The notes under the pieces are model-generated. The model saw only the letters and a program-made list of their open reading frames with translations. It did no database searches and was not told the origin of the DNA. 35,903 bases of DNA from Nitratireductor sp. ZSWI3. GTDB lineage: Bacteria; Pseudomonadota; Alphaproteobacteria; Rhizobiales; Rhizobiaceae. Where the stretch lies: assembly GCF_024655565.1 (NCBI RefSeq), contig NZ_JANKOF010000045.1:1-35903 (forward strand). Reading direction: 5' to 3'. Positions 11,590 to 19,439 of this stretch are shown here, in pieces. The position numbers and the translations under genes were made by a program. The number at the start of each line of letters is the position of its first letter. Position 1 is the stretch's first letter.

Positions 11590-12135
11590 TTGAACCCGAC
11601 GTCTCGTGTCTCGCTTTTGACAGGTCTGGCGCTGGCGTTCGCCGTTGCCTCGGGCTGCACGGTGCGCCCCCTGCTCGCCACGCCGGACGTCGCTCCCGGC
11701 AGCGTGGCGGCTGCCCCGGCGCTGTCGTCGATCGCCGTCTCGCCGGTCGACACGCGCTATGCCCAAGAGGTGCGCAATCATCTGATCTTCCTGCTCAACG
11801 GCGGCGCAGGCCAGCCGGCCAACGCGCGCTACACGCTCGACCTGTCGGTGACGCGCTCCACCTCGGCCGCCGCGCAGATCCAGGTCGGTACCGACAACGA
11901 GCCGACCGCCGGCACGTTGACGATGATCGCCTCTTACACGATCAAGGACGGCCAGACCGCGCAGCCGGTCGCCACGGGGCGGCGTCAGGTCACCTCGGCC
12001 TATGATGTGCCGCGTCAGGAGTTCGCCGCCTTGCGTGCGGTCCGCGACGCGGAGGATCGTGCAGCCCGCGAACTGGCCGAATTGTTGCGTCTTGCTTTGG
12101 GCCAGGACTTGGCGCGGATCGGCGGACAGTCGTAA
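11590..12135 (+). CDS. lptE: LPS assembly lipoprotein LptE
   Basis: LptE is the outer-membrane lipoprotein that plugs LptD and helps insert lipopolysaccharide at the cell surface. The 181-residue product begins with a lipoprotein signal peptide (hydrophobic 9-20) and a lipobox ending in ASGC with acylated Cys23. The rest fits the family: VSPVDTRYAQEVRNHL, then beta-rich sequence, then a helical C-terminus (REFAALRAVRDAEDRAARELAE region). The start is TTG with AGGGGG about six bases upstream. Its position right after leuS is typical in Hyphomicrobiales. In the order I remember, holA would follow, but here it does not. Confidence 0.9.
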   Translation: MNPTSRVSLLTGLALAFAVASGCTVRPLLATPDVAPGSVAAAPALSSIAVSPVDTRYAQEVRNHLIFLLNGGAGQPANARYTLDLSVTRSTSAAAQIQVGTDNEPTAGTLTMIASYTIKDGQTAQPVATGRRQVTSAYDVPRQEFAALRAVRDAEDRAARELAELLRLALGQDLARIGGQS

Positions 12136-12351
12136 TATCATGACAGGCGCAATTTTTGCGGGAAGCACAGGCATCCGTTCTTATTGCGCCGGCGTGTCAT
12201 TGCGTCGTCACAGTGTTCGGTGAAACAGCCGTGTGGCATGATCTTCGATGCGGGCCGATTCTGTTGCTTCGAGCGGGTCTGGCTGGATGAGAGGATGGGG
12301 CAGAATGGCGGTTCTGCGAGGGACCGGGATGCTTCAGGGAGCGCTTCACCC

Positions 12352-13269
12352 ATGGATCTTCACACGACGCTGACCTCCGTCGCAGCGGTGCTGGGAAACC
12401 GGGTTCTCGGGCGCGATCTCCATGCGCCGGGCAATGAGCACGTGGTCGATCAGCTGATCGCCGAGCGCACCACCCATTTGTCGCAGAATGCGTTGTGGCC
12501 GCTGGCCCAGCCCTTTCTCTATCGCTTCTTTCACTACCGGCAGGCCGTGTCGATGGCCGACGAGATCGCCGAATTGTCGGGCTGGGATTCGTTGAGCTAC
12601 ATCAGCAAGCTCCTGTCGCTGGATGTTTCGGCGACCGGCGTGGAGAACATCCCGCGCAGCGGCGGCTTCATCCTGGCGCCCACGCATCCGACGGGCATTG
12701 CCGACGGCATCGCGGTGTTCGATCTGATGCGTGAGCTGCGGACGGATCTCGCTATCTTCGCCAATCGCGATGCGTTGCGGGTCAATCCCCGCTTCCGCGA
12801 CCTGATCATCCCGGTGGAGTGGCGCCCGGCGGAAAAATCGCACGCCAAGAGCCGCGACACGCTGGAGATGACGGCCAAGGCTTTTGCCGCCCGCAAGGCG
12901 ATCGTCCTCTTCCCCTCCGGGCGCATCGCCTACTGGAACAAGGACAAGTTGACCGAGCGGCCGTGGCAGCCCTCGGTGGTGGCGCTGGCGCGGCGCTATG
13001 AGGTGCCGGTCGTGCCGGTCAACATCACGGCGCGCAACTCCGGCCTTTTCTATCTCCTGTCGCGCTATTCGAGCGAGCTGCGCGACATGACGCTGTTCCA
13101 TGAGCTTCTGAACAAGAAGGGACGGGCGATCAGCATGGTCATCGGCAAGCCGATCGACCACCAGGAGCTGCTGTCGGGCGAGCCGGCCGACGTCGCCGCC
13201 CGCCTTCAGGAACACGCGGTCGAGCGTCTGCGCGAGAATCCCGAGGTCGAGTTCAAGTCGGCCGGTTAG
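12352..13269 (+). CDS. PlsC-like lysophospholipid / 1-acylglycerol-phosphate acyltransferase family protein
   Basis: The 305-residue product has a PlsC-type acyltransferase domain at about 95-260. The active-site segment is APTHPTGIAD with His112 and Asp118, which is HX5D and not the usual HX4D. The later FPSG (187-190) replaces the common FPEG block, and the VPVVPVNI strand is present. An N-terminal region has one moderately hydrophobic stretch near 45-62. The substrate could be lysophosphatidic acid or a lyso-ornithine lipid; the sequence does not decide. The ATG at 12352 has AGGGAG about 10 bases before it; other in-frame starts exist at 12295 and upstream. It converges on the next gene with a 5-bp gap. 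Confidence 0.8.
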   Translation: MDLHTTLTSVAAVLGNRVLGRDLHAPGNEHVVDQLIAERTTHLSQNALWPLAQPFLYRFFHYRQAVSMADEIAELSGWDSLSYISKLLSLDVSATGVENIPRSGGFILAPTHPTGIADGIAVFDLMRELRTDLAIFANRDALRVNPRFRDLIIPVEWRPAEKSHAKSRDTLEMTAKAFAARKAIVLFPSGRIAYWNKDKLTERPWQPSVVALARRYEVPVVPVNITARNSGLFYLLSRYSSELRDMTLFHELLNKKGRAISMVIGKPIDHQELLSGEPADVAARLQEHAVERLRENPEVEFKSAG

Positions 13270-13274
13270 AGCCA

Positions 13275-14399
13275 CTAATGCCGTTTGCGGGCCGCGTTGA
13301 TGCGCTCGTAGGCGATTTCGGCGGCGATGTCGTTGGTCGGCCGGTCCTGCGCCTCGGCCCGCTCGAAGATGTCGCGCAGCGTTTCGGGGATCTCCGCCAC
13401 CTTGGCCATGGTCGCCTCGCGGTCGTAGCCGCCTGGGGCAAGTTCCGCAGCCACGTTGATCAGCCCCCCGGCATTGATGACGTAATCCGGCGCATAGAGC
13501 ACGCCGCGCTGCATCAGCAGCCGCGCATCCTCGTGGCGGGCGAGCTGGTTGTTGGCGGCGCCGGCGACGATCCGGGCGCCGAGCGAGGGGATCGACGTCG
13601 CCGACAGGACGCCGCCCAGGGCACAGGGAGCGAAGACCTGCGCCGGCACGGCCAGGATGGCGTCCGTTGCGACCGGCTCGGCGCCGAACGTTTCGCCCGC
13701 CTTCCGGGTGCGTGCCGCGTCGATGTCGGCCACGGTGAGCCGCGCCCCCTCGGCGTGCAGCTTTTCGCAAAGCGTCCAGCCGACCGAGCCAAGGCCCTGC
13801 ACGGCGACATGCACGCCATCGAGCCTGCCAACGCCGCGGTGCTTCAAAGCGGCCTTCAGGCCGAGGAAGACGCCATGCGCGGTGACCGGCGAGGGATTGC
13901 CGCTGCCGCCCACCGTGGTGCCGGTGACATTGGGCGTGCGGGCGCGCAGGAAATCGGCGTCGGCCACGGTGAAGCCGACATCCTCGCCGGTGAAGAACTG
14001 GCCCTCGAGCGCCGCCAGCATCTCGGCATAGGCCTCCAGCAGGGCCGGCGTCTTGTCGGTCTTCGGATCGGCGATGATCAGCGCCTTGCCGCCGCCGAAA
14101 TCCATGCCGGCGACTGCCGATTTGAAGGTCATGCCGCGCGACAGGCGCAGCACATCGGTCAGCGCCGCCTCGAAGGTCTCGTGCGGCCATACGCGCGTGC
14201 CGCCGAGGCCCGGGCCGAGCGTGGTGTCGTGGATGGCGACGATGGCGTTGAGGCCGCGCTTCTCGTCGCGGCCGTGCCAGACGCGCTCGTGATCGTCGAA
14301 CGCGTCCAGCCTGGATGCCTCTGCGGTGATGTCGGTGATCGCCAGCGTGGATTTGCCGACCGGCGTTTTGAGGCTCCGCGGAGCGTGGGTCTGCAGCAT
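13275..14399 (-). CDS. Glu/Leu/Phe/Val dehydrogenase family protein (leucine dehydrogenase type)
   Basis: A 374-residue NAD-dependent amino-acid dehydrogenase that would interconvert a branched-chain or aromatic amino acid and its 2-oxo acid, releasing ammonia. Catalytic lysines are Lys93 in TFKSAVAGMDFGGGK and Lys105 in the same block; the Rossmann motif GLGSVG is at 202-207. The length and the PGLGGTRVWP segment match the leucine/phenylalanine branch, not hexameric glutamate dehydrogenase. GGAGG lies eight bases before the ATG. It follows osmC on the same strand after 128 bp, enough for its own promoter. The exact amino acid is uncertain. Confidence 0.9.
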   Translation of the reverse strand: MLQTHAPRSLKTPVGKSTLAITDITAEASRLDAFDDHERVWHGRDEKRGLNAIVAIHDTTLGPGLGGTRVWPHETFEAALTDVLRLSRGMTFKSAVAGMDFGGGKALIIADPKTDKTPALLEAYAEMLAALEGQFFTGEDVGFTVADADFLRARTPNVTGTTVGGSGNPSPVTAHGVFLGLKAALKHRGVGRLDGVHVAVQGLGSVGWTLCEKLHAEGARLTVADIDAARTRKAGETFGAEPVATDAILAVPAQVFAPCALGGVLSATSIPSLGARIVAGAANNQLARHEDARLLMQRGVLYAPDYVINAGGLINVAAELAPGGYDREATMAKVAEIPETLRDIFERAEAQDRPTNDIAAEIAYERINAARKRH

Positions 14400-14527
14400 G
14401 TCATTCCTCCCGAACGACTTGTTTCGTAAGGAAATTTTAGCTGCATCGCCGGTTTTTTGATTGCGAAGTGTGCCCATCGAACGACCTTCCATTGCGCCGG
14501 CCGACGGATTTCATCGCAAATCTGTCG

Positions 14528-14971
14528 TCAGCCGTATCGGGCGTCCAGCGTCACCTCTATGGCGCCAAGCGCCTTCGAAACGGGACAGGATGCCTTTGCC
14601 TTGCCGGCGATCTCGAGAAATTTGTCCTCGTCGAGGCCTGGCACCTTGCCGACCAGCGTCAGGGCGCTCTTGACGATCTCGAAGCCACCGCCCTCGGCGG
14701 GCTGCAGGGTGACGTCCGCACGCACATCCAGCTTGTCGGCCGGCGTGCCGTTGCCCGCCAGCATGTGCGAGAGCTGCATGGCGAAACAACCGGCATGCGC
14801 GCCGGCGATCAGCTCTTCGGGATTGGTGCCGGTCTTGCCGGTCTCGTCCTCGAAGCGGGCCTTGAAGCCCAGCGGCAGGTCTTTCAGCGCGCCGCTCTGC
14901 GTGTCGAGGCTGCCGGAGCCCTCGACCAGCGATCCCTTCCAGGTGACGTCCGCATGCCGTTTCATTGCCAT
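14528..14971 (-). CDS. osmC: OsmC family organic hydroperoxide reductase
   Basis: The 147-residue protein is a thiol peroxidase of the OsmC branch, which reduces organic hydroperoxides in the cytoplasm. The two redox cysteines are Cys62 in GAHAGCFAM and Cys129 in ASCPVSKAL. The N-terminus KRHADVTWKGSLVEGSG and TNPEELIAGAHA are typical of OsmC more than Ohr. The first of two close ATGs is chosen because GAGGAGA lies just upstream at a good distance. It lies 45 bp after the UbiH-type gene on the same strand and is probably in its transcript. Confidence 0.92.
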   Translation of the reverse strand: MAMKRHADVTWKGSLVEGSGSLDTQSGALKDLPLGFKARFEDETGKTGTNPEELIAGAHAGCFAMQLSHMLAGNGTPADKLDVRADVTLQPAEGGGFEIVKSALTLVGKVPGLDEDKFLEIAGKAKASCPVSKALGAIEVTLDARYG

Positions 14972-15016
14972 GGTCTTCTCCTCTTGGAAATAGAGCGTTG
15001 AATGGCGAAGGCCAGA

Positions 15017-16267
15017 CTAGATGGCCTCGCCACGGAGCAGGCGCGGCGTGCCGGCGGCGAGACCGGCGGCCTGCTGGATGAAGTAACGCTTGAGGCCAGG
15101 CATCCGTTCAACCAGGCCGAGGCCGAAATCGCGCAGCGCCCGCACGGGCGCGATGTCGTTGGAAAAGAGGCGGTTCAGGACATCCGTCGTGGCGCCCATC
15201 TGCAGCGTGTCGAAGCGGCGCCAGCGCTCGTAGCGCTGCAGCACGTCGAGCGCGCCGATGTCCTCGCCGAGCCGCTCCGCCTCGACGACCACCTCGGCGA
15301 GCGCCGCCGCATCCTTGAAGCCGAGATTGAGGCCCTGGCCGGCGATCGGATGGATGCCATGCGCGGCATCGCCCGCCAGCGCGAAGCGCGGCTTGACGAA
15401 GTCGCGGGCCAGCGTGAGCCCGAGCGGCCAGGCGCGACGCGGGCCTTCGACGCGGATCTCGCCGAGCTTCAGGCCGAAGCGCAGCTCCAGCTCCTGTTCG
15501 AAGACGAGGTCGTTTTCCCTGACCAGGCGCTCGGCATCTGCCGTGCGCTCGGTCCACACGATCGAGGAGCGGTTGCCCTTGAGCGGCAGCGTGGCGAAGG
15601 GGCCGGCGGGCAGGAAATGCTCTTCCGCGCGGCCGTGGTGCGGGCGCTCATGGGCGACGGTGCAGACGATGCCCGACTGGCCGTAATCCCAATGCACCGT
15701 CTTGATGCCGGCCATGTCGCGCAGGCGCGAGCGCACGCCGTCGGCGGCGACCAGCAACCGCGCGCGGCAGGCGGTGCCGTCGGAGAGCCGTGCCTCCACA
15801 TGGCCGCCCGTGTTGAAGAAGCCTTCGACGGCGACGCCCTCGATGATCTCGATGCCGCATTCGGCGGCGCGGGCGCGCAGCGCCCCGTTCAGATGGCGGT
15901 TCATCACCATGTGGGCGAAAGGTTCGCCCTCCTGCGCCTCGCCGCCGAAGGTGAGGAAGACCGGCCGGACGGGATCGGCGGTGCGCGAATCGGTGATGAT
16001 CATCTCGGTGATCGGCTGCGCTTCGGGCTCGATCTCGTGCCAGCAGTCAAGCCGCTTGAGCATCCGGCAGGCGGCTGCGGCGATCGCCGAAGCGCGGCCG
16101 TCGCGCTGCCAGGCATCCTGCGGGGCCGCGTCGACGAGGGCGACCTTCAGGTTCGGCTGCGCGCGGCAGATCGAAACGGCGGTGGCGAGACCGACATAGC
16201 CTGCACCGGCGATCAGGATGTCCAATGTGCGCGATGAATTTTCCGTCGTGCCCTTGCTCTTGGCCAT
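15017..16267 (-). CDS. UbiH/UbiF/COQ6-family FAD-dependent monooxygenase
   Basis: A 416-residue flavoprotein of the class that hydroxylates the ubiquinone ring. It has the FAD-binding GAGYVG at 21-26, a VAADGVRSRLRDMAG (DG) segment, and ALAGDAAHGIHPIAGQGLNLG near 295-315 for the second FAD contact. The position on the ring (C1, C5 or C6) is not decided by these motifs, so no symbol is given. I prefer the ATG at 16267 because GGAG lies eight bases upstream; an ATG at 16285 is the alternative. It starts 129 bp from the divergent broken tesB gene and probably heads an operon with osmC. Confidence 0.9.
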   Translation of the reverse strand: MAKSKGTTENSSRTLDILIAGAGYVGLATAVSICRAQPNLKVALVDAAPQDAWQRDGRASAIAAAACRMLKRLDCWHEIEPEAQPITEMIITDSRTADPVRPVFLTFGGEAQEGEPFAHMVMNRHLNGALRARAAECGIEIIEGVAVEGFFNTGGHVEARLSDGTACRARLLVAADGVRSRLRDMAGIKTVHWDYGQSGIVCTVAHERPHHGRAEEHFLPAGPFATLPLKGNRSSIVWTERTADAERLVRENDLVFEQELELRFGLKLGEIRVEGPRRAWPLGLTLARDFVKPRFALAGDAAHGIHPIAGQGLNLGFKDAAALAEVVVEAERLGEDIGALDVLQRYERWRRFDTLQMGATTDVLNRLFSNDIAPVRALRDFGLGLVERMPGLKRYFIQQAAGLAAGTPRLLRGEAI

Positions 16268-16396
16268 TGCGCCTGCTCCATTCATCACCACAAATTCTGC
16301 CTTGCCGGGCCCGCCGGAGGCGCCTTGACTCGGGCCGTGCCTTGGTCTTGGAAACCCGACAGCACCGTTATCGTAGATGCCGGAAGGGACCAATTT

Positions 16397-17175
16397 ATGT
16401 CGTCGGCCATGCAAGACCTTCTTGCCATACTCGATCTTGAGCAGCTCGAACACAACCTGTTTCGTGGTCGCAGCCCGCAGTCTGCCTGGCAGCGCGTGTT
16501 CGGCGGCCGGGCGATCCGGTCGTGCCGATCATCTACGAGGTCGACCGCATCCGCGACGGCGGCAGCTTCACCACGCGGCGCGTGGTGGCCATCCAGCACG
16601 GCCACGCGATCTTCTCCCTGTCGGCCTCCTTCCAGAAGGATGAGTCGGGCCTCGATCACCAGATCCCGATGCCGCGGGACGTCACGCCGCCCGAGACGCT
16701 GCGCACGCAGCGCGAGTTTCTGCAGGAGTTCGGCGACCGCGTGCCGGAGAACATCCGCCGCTACTGGGCGCGCGAGCGGCCGATCGAGGTGCGCCCGGTG
16801 ATGATCGAGCACTACACGAGCCGCGACAAGCTGCCGCCGTGCCAGGACGTCTGGATCCGCACCACGGGCCCGGTGCCGGACGACCGCGCGCTGCAGGCGG
16901 CGGTGCTTGCCTATCTCTCCGACATGACCCTGCTCGACACCGCGACCTTCGCCCATGGCCGCTCCGGCTTCGATCCGGACGTGCAGATGGCCAGCCTCGA
17001 CCACGCCATGTGGTTCCATCGCCCGCACAAGCTCGACGGCTGGCTGCTCTACACGCAGGACAGCCCTTCGGCGCAGGGCGCCCGCGGCTTCTCGCGCGGC
17101 AGCATCTACGGCCTCGACGGCACATTGGTGGCCTCGGTGGCGCAGGAAGGGCTGATGCGCCTGCGCACCAAATAG
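16397..17175 (+). pseudogene. tesB: Acyl-CoA thioesterase II, disrupted by an internal deletion
   Basis: TesB hydrolyses acyl-CoA to free fatty acid and CoA in a double hot-dog fold. The first 38-40 codons from the ATG at 16397 (after GGAAGGGACC) are clearly TesB, ending in VFGGRAI. The frame then runs into noise, while the next frame takes up TesB at RPGD-equivalent PGDPVVPIIYEVD and continues to 17175. The C-terminal part keeps the Asp of the DHAMWFH segment, the DSPSAQGARG loop and the VAQEGL glutamine, matching the Asp/Thr-Ser/Gln triad. About 28 residues between VFGGR and RPGD are missing and the frame is shifted. The fused point is the 10-mer at 16507-16516. A 217-residue GTG frame remains but lacks the start of the first hot dog. 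Confidence 0.88.
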
Positions 17176-17202
17176 GCAAATTTCGAAAAATGCCTATTTT
17201 TT
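17171..17202 (+). terminator. Rho-independent terminator after tesB
   Basis: aataggca (17171-17178) pairs with tgcctatt (17191-17198) around a 12-nt loop and runs into TTTTTT on the plus strand. It overlaps the tesB stop codon. Confidence 0.8.
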
Positions 17203-17294
17203 GATCATCCGCCTTCGGCGCGTCGTTCCGGAGGCGTATTTGTGGTCGAATTTTTTCGTTGTTTTACAATGAATTGGTAAGCGTCAGACGCAAC

Positions 17295-17310
17295 TGGCAC
17301 GGCATTTGAT
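17295..17310 (+). promoter_or_regulatory. Sigma-54 (RpoN) promoter for glnK-amtB
   Basis: tggcacggcatttgat matches the -24/-12 consensus TGGCACG-N4-TTGC(A/T) at all key places except the last GC, which is GA. The spacing is exact. It lies 85 bp before glnK. This is the expected NtrC/RpoN control for glnK-amtB. I did not see a convincing NtrC dyad upstream; the 17203-17294 stretch is AT-rich and could hold bending or activator sites. Confidence 0.85.
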
Positions 17311-17388
17311 TCTCCTTTGCCGTCGCGGTCCGCCTGCGGGTGAACGGCGATGCAGGCAACCCGCGGGAACCCGCAAGAGCAAAGGTGA

Positions 17389-17795
<407 letters not shown>

Positions 17796-17828
17796 GGGGC
17801 CAGCCATTTCGACTCCAAGGAGAAAGCA

Positions 17829-19175
17829 ATGAACATTCGATCCAACATCGCGCGGTCCGCGCGAACCGCCTTGCTGGGCATGCTTGCCCTCAGCGCTCTG
17901 GGCACCGCCGCGGCGTTCGCTCAGGAAACCGCGCCGGCAGAGGTCATGGACAAGGGCGACACGGCCTGGATGATGACATCCAGCCTGCTCGTCCTCTTCA
18001 TGACGATGCCGGGGCTCGCCCTCTTCTACGGCGGCCTCGTCCGCTCCAAGAACATGCTCTCGGTCCTCATGCAGTGCACGATGATCGCCGCCGTGGTGAT
18101 GGTGGTGTGGGTCCTGTGGGGCTATTCCTTCGCCTTCGGCGGCGGCACCAATCCCTTCTGGGGCGGGTTCGGCAAGCTGTTCCTGGCCGGGGTGACCGCC
18201 GATTCGACGGCCGCCACCTTCACCGACGGCGTGGTTCTGCCGGAATATGTCTTCATCTGCTTCCAGATGACCTTCGCCGTCATCACCCCGGCGCTCATCG
18301 TCGGCGCCTTCGCCGAGCGAATCAAGTTCTCGGCGGTGATGCTGTTCACGGTGCTGTGGGTCACCTTCGTCTACTTCCCGATCGCCCATATGGTCTGGGA
18401 CGGCTCGGGCTACCTCTTCAACCTCGGCGCGCTTGATTTCGCCGGCGGCACGGTCGTCCACATCAATGCGGGCATCGCCGCGCTCGTCGGCGCGCTGATG
18501 GTCGGCAAGCGTGCCGGCTACGGCACCGACAACATGGCGCCGCATTCCATGACGCTGACCATGGTCGGCGCGGCGATCCTGTGGGTGGGCTGGTTCGGCT
18601 TCAACGCCGGCTCGAATCTCGAGGCCAATGGCGGCGCTGCGCTCGCCATGATCAACACCTTCGTGGCGACCGCCGGCGCGGCGATCTCCTGGGCTGCGAT
18701 CGAAAGCTTTACGCGCGGCAAGGCCTCCATGCTCGGCGCCGCTTCGGGCATCGTCGCCGGCCTCGTGGCCGTGACACCGGCCTGCGGCACGGTGGGCCCT
18801 GTCGGCGCCATCGTCCTCGGCGCCATCGCCAGCGCGATCTGCTACTACTTCGTGGCGGTGGTGAAGGTGAAGATGGGCTACGACGATTCGCTCGACGTGT
18901 TCGGCGTGCACGGCATCGGCGGCATCGTCGGCGCCATCGGCACCGGCATCTTCACCGCGCCGAGCCTCGGCGGCACCGGCGGCGAAGACTTCTCGATCGC
19001 CTCGCAGGTGTGGATTCAGATCGTCGCCGTTCTCGTCACCATCGTCTGGTGCGGCATCATCTCGGCCATTCTCTACAAGGTCGTCGACGCCGTGGTCGGC
19101 CTGCGTCCGACGGAAGAAGCCGAGCGCCAGGGCCTCGACCTGACCTCGCACGGCGAAGTCGCCTATCACTCCTGA
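17829..19175 (+). CDS. amtB: Ammonium transporter AmtB
   Basis: AmtB is the trimeric inner-membrane ammonium channel, gated by GlnK. The 448-residue precursor has a cleavable-looking signal sequence (hydrophobic 14-32, AFAQ near 34) and then 11 membrane segments. The pore twin histidines are His211 (VVHINAG) and His361 (GVHGIGG), 150 apart as in the family. The ADFYGG-type segment reads GLALFYGGLVRSKN, and FQMTFAVITPALIVGAFAER contains the Phe gate region. AAGGAG lies nine bases before the ATG. It follows glnK after 95 bp with a structured spacer and is followed by repeat copy B and a terminator. Confidence 0.97.
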   Translation: MNIRSNIARSARTALLGMLALSALGTAAAFAQETAPAEVMDKGDTAWMMTSSLLVLFMTMPGLALFYGGLVRSKNMLSVLMQCTMIAAVVMVVWVLWGYSFAFGGGTNPFWGGFGKLFLAGVTADSTAATFTDGVVLPEYVFICFQMTFAVITPALIVGAFAERIKFSAVMLFTVLWVTFVYFPIAHMVWDGSGYLFNLGALDFAGGTVVHINAGIAALVGALMVGKRAGYGTDNMAPHSMTLTMVGAAILWVGWFGFNAGSNLEANGGAALAMINTFVATAGAAISWAAIESFTRGKASMLGAASGIVAGLVAVTPACGTVGPVGAIVLGAIASAICYYFVAVVKVKMGYDDSLDVFGVHGIGGIVGAIGTGIFTAPSLGGTGGEDFSIASQVWIQIVAVLVTIVWCGIISAILYKVVDAVVGLRPTEEAERQGLDLTSHGEVAYHS

Positions 19176-19185
19176 GCCTGACCTG

Positions 19186-19270
19186 GTGGTCTGACCGAAA
19201 CAGATGGTGCCCATCTGTTTCGGCAAGTCAGCCCGCTAGCTTTCGATCTGGTGCGCGGGAAGCCGCGCAC
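19186..19270 (+). repeat. Structured intergenic repeat, copy B, plus a second hairpin (downstream of amtB)
   Basis: Bases 19186-19251 align with copy A upstream of acs. Here the hairpin is perfect: cgaaacagatgg (19196-19207) and ccatctgtttcg (19211-19222) around TGC. It is followed by aagtcagcccgc and ttcgatctgg, then a further 8-bp hairpin gtgcgcgg-gaag-ccgcgcac (19251-19270). It starts 10 bp after the amtB stop, before the terminator. Confidence 0.75.
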
Positions 19271-19284
19271 CCACCCCTTCCTTC

Positions 19285-19310
19285 GGCCCGGCTCGTCCGG
19301 GCCTTTTTTT
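19285..19310 (+). terminator. Rho-independent terminator of glnK-amtB
   Basis: ggcccgg (19285-19291) pairs with ccgggcc (19297-19303) around CTCGT, followed by seven Ts. It separates the nitrogen operon from ftsK. Confidence 0.92.
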
Positions 19311-19351
19311 GTCCGCCTCGGCCGGAGAAATCGGCCCGCAACCCGGCATGG

Positions 19352-19366
19352 TTAATGCCGCCTTAA
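19352..19366 (+). promoter_or_regulatory. CtrA-type binding site upstream of ftsK
   Basis: ttaatgccgccttaa is an exact TTAA-N7-TTAA full site, followed by CC, the known alphaproteobacterial CtrA consensus. It lies 73 bp before the ftsK start, a sensible place for cell-cycle control. That CtrA acts here is inference. Confidence 0.65.
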
Positions 19367-19439
19367 CCTTCCCCTCGCTAGTTTCGGGCAAAGCAATCCT
19401 GGCGGCCCTGCGTCGCCGGCAACGCGCGAGCGGAGAATT

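Noticed and set aside
12140-12223. A 27-codon ATG frame just after lptE.
   Set aside because: No ribosome binding site, odd composition, and it overlaps the probable promoter region of the acyltransferase gene.
16522-17175. The 217-residue GTG-initiated frame as an intact short thioesterase.
   Set aside because: It lacks the first strands and helix of the N-terminal hot dog, and the missing part is precisely what precedes it in another frame, so it is the rest of a broken tesB.
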